64,000 bases of DNA from Kibdelosporangium persicum (GTDB taxonomy: Bacteria > Actinomycetota > Actinomycetes > Mycobacteriales > Pseudonocardiaceae): assembly GCF_013280595.1 (NCBI RefSeq), contig NZ_JAAATY010000008.1:124001-188000 (forward strand), given 5' to 3'. Shown here piece after piece: positions 58,091 through 64,000 of the stretch. The first letter of the stretch is position 1; every line of letters starts with the position of its first letter. The notes below the pieces were generated by a model. That model had not been told where the DNA came from and searched no databases. It saw only the letters and a program-made list of their open reading frames with translations. A program made the position numbers and the translations under genes.

Positions 58091-58407
58091 TCAGTTGCCT
58101 TCGTTCTGGCCCGGCGCCGGTGCATCGGTCCTCACCGGCGCACCGCAGTCGAAGAAGTCCCACTGCATCGATCCGCCGTCACCGTCACCCGAAATCGACA
58201 TCTCGAACTGGCGAGCCTGCCTTTACCGTCCGACGAACAACTTCATCGACCTGGAGGCTCCGGCTGGGATGCCGTCGGTGTCCTGCCAGTCGGCGCGGAT
58301 CTCGGTCGGAGCCACCGACGCGTTGTGTCGAGTCGTCGGCACGCCCCAGATGACCAGGGCAGTGCAGACAACGTGACCGTCGCGAGCACGCTGACCCGGA
58401 TACACAT
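58091..58407 (-). pseudogene. small secreted protein gene with a frameshift and an in-frame stop
   Basis: ATG 58407 has AAGGGG upstream and begins a signal peptide (MCIRVSVLATVTLSAL). Near 58355 the coding signal moves to another frame (VIWGVPTTRHNASVAPTEI), which runs to a TAA at 58223-58225. The same frame continues cleanly beyond it (RQARQFEMSISGDGDGG, then QWDFFDCGAPVRTDAP) to TGA at 58091-58093. The total length is not a multiple of three. The intact product would be about 105 residues; no family is recognised. Confidence 0.65.
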
Positions 58408-58578
58408 GTGCTACCCCTTCGAGGCAGGTGAGAGGTGGGATCTCCCGGGACGGCAACTCTGGCCCACTACCACCCTCAGTTGGCAGAGGCCGGGTCCGGG
58501 GAACGGCGGGAAACACTCCGGACGAGTTCGGGACCCTGATCCCAGGACAAATCGGCCTGGACGACGGAGTATTACAGG

Positions 58579-60423
58579 GTGCCGCTTTCCGCTCGCCGCC
58601 CGACGACCAGTCTGGCTTGGGCGATGTTCACGGTCGCTGCCATGGGCGCGACCGTTGCCGTTGTGCTGGCTGTGATGGGACGCGCGGGCTGGGGTCCTGT
58701 GGTCGCCAACGCGGCGATGGGCGTGGCGTTGTCCGCGAGTGGTGCTCTGCTTGCCTCGCAACGCCCAAAGAACCCGATCGGGTGGTTTTTCCTGACCGCG
58801 AGCCTGGCTCACGCAGCGAGCGCTGTCACAATCCCGCTGGGCGGCGTTCCGGGCCACGAGGCCTGGATCTTGTCCGCCGCCTTGCTTCTCCCGTTGGCGT
58901 TGCTGATGTTTCCGACCGGGAGACTGCCCGGCAAGTGGTGGGGAGTGCTCGCCGGCGCGCTGGTGGTGGCCAGTCCGCTCGTCCTCATCGGCTGGGCTGC
59001 TGCCAGGTTCACATGGCTGGGTTTGATCGCCGCCGTCCTGGTTTCACTGCTGCTGCGCTACCTGCGCGGCGACGAGGTGTTGCGCCGGCAACTGCTGTGG
59101 CTGGTCTTGGCCTTGATCTGCAACGCTTGGGCGTCCTTGCCTTGGCTCATGCGGCTCGGCCCGGGCTTGCTGCTCGCGACGTCGACGCTGGTACCGGTGG
59201 CGATGACGATCGCCATCCTGCGATACCGGCTGCTCGACATCCGGCTCCTGGTGTCGCGTGGCCTGCTGTTCCTGCTGCTGACCGTAGGCGTCATCATGAT
59301 CTACGCCGGTCTGGTCGTGCTGCTGGGCCGGGCGTTGAACCTCGAGACGCATTTGGGCGTGGCGGCACTGGTCGCCGTGGCAGTGGCTGTGTTGTTCGAC
59401 CCGGTCAGGGTCCGGCTGCAGCGTGTCCTCGACCGCGTGCTCTACGGGCACCGCCGCGACCCGGTCGGTGCGTTGAACCACCTGAGCACACGCCTCGACC
59501 CCGAGATGGGGTCGTTGGACGACTTGCTCACGGCGGTGCGTGACGCGATGCAACTTCCCTACGTGGCGTTCAGGTTGCAAGGCAGGGAAGTCGCAGCGTC
59601 CGGATCGGCCGCCGGTGTGCTTGAGGTGGTCCCCCTCGCCGCGTCAGGCCCGGCCGGCGCCGAACTGGTCATCGGGGTCCGTCCCGGGCAAAGCCGACTG
59701 GCGAGCCAGGACATGCACGTGTTGTCCGTCATGGCAATCCCATTGGGTGTCGCGTTACGAGCGACGATGTTGTCCGAGGAACTGCAGCAGTCACGAGAAC
59801 GCATCGTCGCCGCACGTGAGGAAGAACGACGACGTCTGCGCCGCGACCTGCACGACGGGTTGGGGCCGACGCTGAGCGGTGTCGCGTACGCGACCGACGC
59901 CGTCAGAAATCTGGCTCGGACGGACCCGGACACCGCGGTGGACCTTCTCGTGCGCCTCCGCGGCGACATCGGGGACGCGATCGTGGAGATCCGGCGGCTC
60001 GTCGAAGGCCTCCGTCCCCCCGCCCTGGACGAACTGGGGCTCGTCGGCGCATTGCACCGGGAAGCCGAGCGACTGTCCTATCAGGAAGGCGGGCGCCCGC
60101 TGACGGTCAGCGTCGAGGCACCGGCCGACATGCCCGAACTTCCCGCGGCCGTCGAAGTCGCCGCCTACCGGATCAGCACGGAGGCGTTGAACAACGCGGC
60201 GAAGCATTCGGGCGCCGAAAACGTCCGCGTGCGCATCACCGTCAGCGATGATCTCCACATCCAGGTCCGGGACGACGGCAGTCCCGGACCTAACGGCTGG
60301 GCGCCGGGTGTCGGCATGGCGTCGATGTCCGAACGCGCGGCGGAGGTGGGCGGACGCTGCGAGGCCCGTCCCGGCGTGGACGGCGGGAACGTCGAAGCGG
60401 TGCTGCCGTTAAAGCCCTGGTGA
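58579..60423 (+). CDS. NarL-type sensor histidine kinase with large membrane domain
   Basis: A 614-residue kinase. Eight or nine membrane segments fill residues 12-275. A GAF-like region follows (about 300-400), then the H-box EEERRRLRRDLHDGLGPTLSG, N-box ISTEALNNAAKHSG, and G-boxes VRDDGSPG and GVGMASMSERA. GTG 58579 with CGGAG 9 nt upstream. It is probably the partner of the response regulator at 56123. Its last 15 bp overlap the convergent metallophosphoesterase gene. Confidence 0.9.
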   Translation: MPLSARRPTTSLAWAMFTVAAMGATVAVVLAVMGRAGWGPVVANAAMGVALSASGALLASQRPKNPIGWFFLTASLAHAASAVTIPLGGVPGHEAWILSAALLLPLALLMFPTGRLPGKWWGVLAGALVVASPLVLIGWAAARFTWLGLIAAVLVSLLLRYLRGDEVLRRQLLWLVLALICNAWASLPWLMRLGPGLLLATSTLVPVAMTIAILRYRLLDIRLLVSRGLLFLLLTVGVIMIYAGLVVLLGRALNLETHLGVAALVAVAVAVLFDPVRVRLQRVLDRVLYGHRRDPVGALNHLSTRLDPEMGSLDDLLTAVRDAMQLPYVAFRLQGREVAASGSAAGVLEVVPLAASGPAGAELVIGVRPGQSRLASQDMHVLSVMAIPLGVALRATMLSEELQQSRERIVAAREEERRRLRRDLHDGLGPTLSGVAYATDAVRNLARTDPDTAVDLLVRLRGDIGDAIVEIRRLVEGLRPPALDELGLVGALHREAERLSYQEGGRPLTVSVEAPADMPELPAAVEVAAYRISTEALNNAAKHSGAENVRVRITVSDDLHIQVRDDGSPGPNGWAPGVGMASMSERAAEVGGRCEARPGVDGGNVEAVLPLKPW

Positions 60424-61155
60424 GATCACGCGATAGTGCGTGGTGAGCCGGCGGTTGTCGTCCAGGATATGAAAGGCGACCGCGGGCGGCACCGTGAGAT
60501 CCACGATCTCGTCGGTCTCCCATGGCAGCATGACTGTCGACACGACGCCTGGCGCGACAAGCAGCGGCAAGCCCGCGAACGTGCTCGCAGCGCTGGTGTG
60601 CGCGTGTCCACAGAGAACCGCCACGACATTGGGGTATCGCGTGATCAGCGCAGCCAGCCGATCCTCACCGTTCTGCTTGATCCCGTCGATGAAGGGGATG
60701 TGCAGCAGCACCGGCGGGTGGTGGAAACACACGAACACCGGAGCGTCTGCGGCGTCGATGAGTACCGACTCGAGCCAGGCCAGCGTTTCGTCGGCGAGAA
60801 AGCCGTCGGAACGACCGGGAATGCTTGAGTCACACATGGCGAACACGGCCTCGCCAACGCGGTGCACCCGGTTGATGGGCTCGCCGCTCGCACTTTCACC
60901 CAGCAGCACCTCGCGGTATGGGCCGCGTGAGTCGTGGTTACCGGGGCAGTGCAGGAGTGCCGGCGAACCGGAGAACAACTTGGCGACTTTCTCATACTCC
61001 TCGGGCAGGCCGTGATCCGCGAGGTCTCCGGTGACCAGGATCGCGTCGAGTTTCCCGGGAAGCCGGTGGAGGTAGTCGAAGACCTGGGTTGCCCTGTCGA
61101 CGCTCCGCTGCTCGTTGTCGATGTGAATGTCGCTCACATGCGCCAGCACGATCAT
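60409..61155 (-). CDS. calcineurin-like metallophosphoesterase
   Basis: A 248-residue phosphoesterase with all five metal motifs: AHVSDIHI, LVTGDLADHG, CPGNHDSRG, CFHHPPV, and CGHAHTS. This set is close to cyclic-nucleotide phosphodiesterases of the CpdA/Rv0805 group. ATG 61155. An in-frame extension upstream to 61449 exists, but its sequence is unlike the family. Confidence 0.88.
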   Translation of the reverse strand: MIVLAHVSDIHIDNEQRSVDRATQVFDYLHRLPGKLDAILVTGDLADHGLPEEYEKVAKLFSGSPALLHCPGNHDSRGPYREVLLGESASGEPINRVHRVGEAVFAMCDSSIPGRSDGFLADETLAWLESVLIDAADAPVFVCFHHPPVLLHIPFIDGIKQNGEDRLAALITRYPNVVAVLCGHAHTSAASTFAGLPLLVAPGVVSTVMLPWETDEIVDLTVPPAVAFHILDDNRRLTTHYRVISPGL

Positions 61156-61464
61156 GAGTGGTCCCCATCCGCCGCGTAACTGTCCAGCAGGTGACGACGG
61201 TATTGCGTTTCGAGCCTTGGGTGCGACCGTGTCTGTGAGGTCACGAGCGAGGCTCATCTGGCGCGCCACCCGTTCCACCGGCAGGCAGGAGGCCATCGAT
61301 CGGTTGAGCGAGACGCCCTCGCCTGCGAGGGCGGTTGGCAGCGCGAGTCGTCGGAGATCGTCTCCGTGGCCGCGCCACCAGATGCCTGGGCTGGCGAGAT
61401 CGAGGTAGCGACAGTGGCTGTCGAGAGCAGACTCGGGGAGCCCTGTCACCGATGGTTGGAGCCT
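61156..61464. other. intergenic region, nothing assigned
   Basis: These 309 bp are open on the minus strand in frame with the phosphoesterase, but the sequence matches nothing I recognise and would be an unusual N-terminal extension. It probably holds divergent promoters for the phosphoesterase and the LAL regulator. Confidence 0.4.
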
Positions 61465-61479
61465 GTGATACTTCCCGTC

Positions 61480-64000
61480 ATGACCTTGCTCGGCCGGGCT
61501 GACGAGGTGGCCAGGTTCACGGCTGCCCTCAACCGGCTAGGCGGCAAGCCCTGGATCTTCGAAGTCGTCGGCGAGCCGGGCATCGGCAAGAGCCATCTGC
61601 TCGACGAGGTGCGCGCACGCGCACTGGATCACGGTGCGCTGGTATTGGGTGCCAGGTCGACTGAACTCACCCAGCGGGTTCCGTTCCGGACGATCACTAC
61701 TGCGCTCACGGGACATGTCAGCGCCGCCGACCTCGGCAAGGCACATCGGTCCGCCTTGGCTTCCCTGTTTCCAGAACTCGGTCCTGAGCCGGCCACGGTT
61801 GAGCGGTACCGGATCCACCGAGCGGCGCGGGCGTTGCTGGATTCGCTGGCCAAACCGAGCGGCCTCGTCCTGATCCTCGACGACGTGCACTGGCTCGACG
61901 ACGCGACCGCCGAACTGCTGGCGCATCTGATGCGCCACCCTCCCGTCGGCCCGATCCTCACGGTCCTTTCATATCGGCCCGCACAGGCGTCAGCCCAAGT
62001 CACCGCTGCGATCGATCAGGCGACGAAAGCGGGCGAGGCCGAGCGGATCGTCCTGGCACCGCTGTCCGTTGACGACTTCGCGCAGCTTCTCGGACCTGAC
62101 GTGCCCCGGGCCCGTTGCGTCGATCTGCATCGCGGATGCGGCGGAAATCCGTACTACCTGCGGCTGCTGACCTCACCGTCGGGCAGCACCGCGGAGAGGT
62201 CGCTGGTCGACGAACTGACCGGGCTGCCCGCTGTGGTTCGTCTGGTTGCCCGGGCAGCCGCGGTGGCGGGCGACCCGTTCGAGCCGAGTTTGGTGGCCGC
62301 GATCGCCGACGTGGACACCCGCAGCGCTCTGGAGGCGCTCGACGACCTGCTGGCCCGTGACCTGATCCGAGCGGACGGCGAACGCAGGTTGCGGTTCCGT
62401 CATCCGCTGGTCCGGCGGTTTGTTTACCTCGACGGCGACGAGGCCTGGGGAACGCTCGCGCACGGACGCGCCGCTGCCGAATTGGCTAAGCAGGACGCGC
62501 CGGTGGCCGTCCGGGCACACCACACCGCGCTGGCTGCACGGGCGGGCGACCTCGACGCGATCAGCACGCTGGTCCGTGCCGCGGGTTCGACGATGACCGA
62601 AGTTCCGGCTACCGCAGCACAGTGGCTCCAGGTCGCGCTGGACTTGCTGCCGCCTGGAGAACCACGGCTTCGTCAGCGGCTGCTGACCATGACCGGCCGT
62701 GCCCTGGCCATCACGGGGCGGCTGGCCGAGAGCCGAGACCTGCTGCGTACGGCGTTGGCCGAACTTCCGCGTGAGGACGCGGAAACGCGGATCGTCGCCG
62801 CGACGCTGTGCGGGATGGTCGAGCGATTGCTCGGTGAACAAGAAGCCGCGCACGCCCTTCTGCTGGCCGAGCTGCCCGACGGGACGCACACCATCGGTTC
62901 GGCGAGGCTGAAACTCGAGGTGGTTCTCAACAGCGTCGCGCGCGGCGAGTTCGGACAGCACATCGACCTCGTCGACGAGGTCCTCGATTTCGCCGGCCGA
63001 TCGGCCGACCGAGTGCTGGAGGCGGCGGCGCTCGCGTTGATGTCGTGGGCCAGCTACCTGGCGGGTGACCTGGTCAAGTCCATCGAGAGTTGTGACGCGG
63101 CGAAGTCGCTTTTCGACGGGCTGCCGGACGGCGAGATCGGCGAGTGGATCGAACTGGTCATCTGGTTGAGCCATGCCGAAGGGGCCCTTGATCGTCTCGA
63201 TGACGCGCTGCGCCACATCGACCGAGGTATCGCGCTCGCCACGACCACCGGACGTGCGTACGTGGTGCCGCAACTGCTGGTACGCCGAGCGCTCATGCTC
63301 CGCTGGCTCGGCAAACTCGACGAGGCGAGTCGTCATGCGCAGGACGGCGCGGCGCTCGCGCTGGACCAGGGCAGCCGACCGATCCGCGGCATGGCTCTGA
63401 TGGTCATCAGCCGAACCCGTCTGGTCGCGGGTGATCCTGCGGGTGCCGCCGAGGCCGCGCGGTCGGCGATGGATCGTCTCAACGACGACCCCACCAGCCC
63501 ATCCGACAGCGCACGCCAGGTGCTGGCGCTCACGACCGGCCAGCCGGATCGGATGGACGTGCTGATGGACGTGCTCGGCGGCCCTGACTTGGCCAAGGTC
63601 GACAGGTACAGCCGCCCCCTCCGTTACGAGGAGCTGACCAACGCCGACGTGGCCGACGGGCACGTCGAGCGCGCCCGGCAGTGGGCGTGGCGCGCCGAGC
63701 AAGCCACTCACCCTGACCTGCCGATATGCGTGGGCGTGGCGCATCTCGCGGCAGCAAAGGCTGAGCTGGGCGCCGGGAACAATCGGCTCGCCAAGACCCA
63801 CGCCTTGGCGGCGGTCGAGGCGTTCGAACGGGTCGCCGCCCGGTTCGATGTCGGGCGCGCCTACCTGACCTGTGGCCGGGCATCGGCGGCGCTGGGCGAA
63901 TCAGCGAACGCGGTCAGCGAATTCGAGAAGGCCGCCGCGCTGCTCACAGCCGCGGGGGCCCCGATCCTGGCCGCGCAGGCGACCCGGGAGCTTCGGCAGC
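61480..64000 (+). CDS. LAL-family LuxR regulator, AAA ATPase part (partial, runs off the window)
   Basis: At least 840 residues, open at the window edge. It begins MTLLGRADEVARFTAAL; Walker A VVGEPGIGKSHLLDEV near residue 30, Walker B LVLILDDVHWLDD near residue 130. A long helical/TPR-like region follows. The C-terminal LuxR HTH expected for large ATP-binding LuxR regulators lies beyond 64000, so the final class is inferred. ATG 61480 or in-frame GTG 61465 could start it. Confidence 0.8.
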   Translation, partial: MTLLGRADEVARFTAALNRLGGKPWIFEVVGEPGIGKSHLLDEVRARALDHGALVLGARSTELTQRVPFRTITTALTGHVSAADLGKAHRSALASLFPELGPEPATVERYRIHRAARALLDSLAKPSGLVLILDDVHWLDDATAELLAHLMRHPPVGPILTVLSYRPAQASAQVTAAIDQATKAGEAERIVLAPLSVDDFAQLLGPDVPRARCVDLHRGCGGNPYYLRLLTSPSGSTAERSLVDELTGLPAVVRLVARAAAVAGDPFEPSLVAAIADVDTRSALEALDDLLARDLIRADGERRLRFRHPLVRRFVYLDGDEAWGTLAHGRAAAELAKQDAPVAVRAHHTALAARAGDLDAISTLVRAAGSTMTEVPATAAQWLQVALDLLPPGEPRLRQRLLTMTGRALAITGRLAESRDLLRTALAELPREDAETRIVAATLCGMVERLLGEQEAAHALLLAELPDGTHTIGSARLKLEVVLNSVARGEFGQHIDLVDEVLDFAGRSADRVLEAAALALMSWASYLAGDLVKSIESCDAAKSLFDGLPDGEIGEWIELVIWLSHAEGALDRLDDALRHIDRGIALATTTGRAYVVPQLLVRRALMLRWLGKLDEASRHAQDGAALALDQGSRPIRGMALMVISRTRLVAGDPAGAAEAARSAMDRLNDDPTSPSDSARQVLALTTGQPDRMDVLMDVLGGPDLAKVDRYSRPLRYEELTNADVADGHVERARQWAWRAEQATHPDLPICVGVAHLAAAKAELGAGNNRLAKTHALAAVEAFERVAARFDVGRAYLTCGRASAALGESANAVSEFEKAAALLTAAGAPILAAQATRELRQ

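Noticed and set aside
61156-61449. N-terminal extension of the metallophosphoesterase
   Set aside because: The first metal motif (AHVSDIHI) normally starts at the N-terminus, and the extension resembles nothing; ATG 61155 is the likely start.

Overview
The window is high-GC DNA (third codon positions almost always G or C) with GTG starts, leaderless genes, ATGA/GTGA overlaps and actinobacterial families: a conservon, SARP/AfsR regulators, ECF42 with a DGPF protein, DUF5313, DUF222-HNH and a LAL regulator. It looks like a chromosomal segment of an actinomycete, probably order Pseudonocardiales. That placement is inferred from gene content and codon style; no rRNA or other phylogenetic marker is present. 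I saw no tRNA, rRNA, CRISPR array, intact transposase or prophage.

Layout. 1-3.2 kb: a GntR/ABC-ATPase pair under a clear operator, and a PEP-synthase-like enzyme with rifampicin-phosphotransferase architecture. 3.2-10.6 kb: a possible structured leader with a small ORF, then a nitrate/sulfonate-type ABC transporter followed after 14 bp by a complete conservon (cvnABCD) whose sensor has a nitrate-sensing-like ectodomain. 10.7-16.9 kb: one full-length AfsR-type regulator and one AfsR-type regulator split into two divergent genes, plus a 35-codon membrane peptide. 17-26 kb: P450, SnoaL-like protein, DGPF/ECF42 pair, CoA-binding protein, UvrA-like drug-resistance ATPase, NlpC/P60 hydrolase, shikimate-dehydrogenase-like enzyme. 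26-38 kb: a small TIR-bounded element, thioesterase, two OmpR/HK pairs, a deacetylase-LCP cell-wall operon, copper chaperone, a transporter-glycosyltransferase fusion, phosphatase-like enzyme and DNA ligase. 39-49 kb: paired crcB fluoride channels, VOC/MarR divergent pair, oxidoreductase, hydrolase remnant, GH5 cellulase, moaA-moaC, MFS exporter, and a gene-poor stretch. 49-64 kb: NarL-type signalling genes (five kinases or kinase-like proteins and three response regulators across the region), DeoR with a frameshifted DUF4406 gene, a DUF222-HNH gene, a metallophosphoesterase and the start of a LAL regulator.

The most unusual signals are non-coding. Five long palindromes sharing one sequence each sit against a stop codon, four of them between convergent genes. 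Two 50-bp repeats exactly 100 bp apart each carry a match to the RecA-independent (PafBC-type) DNA-damage promoter; the same motif drives the DUF222-HNH gene, which also has a perfect 31-bp palindrome upstream. Gene decay is visible at several points: a frameshifted DUF4406 gene, a secreted-protein pseudogene, a TAP-like hydrolase fragment and an apparently scrambled HNH active site. The DUF222 block separates a response regulator from a plausible partner kinase. Functions are family-level assignments by eye; no search was run.
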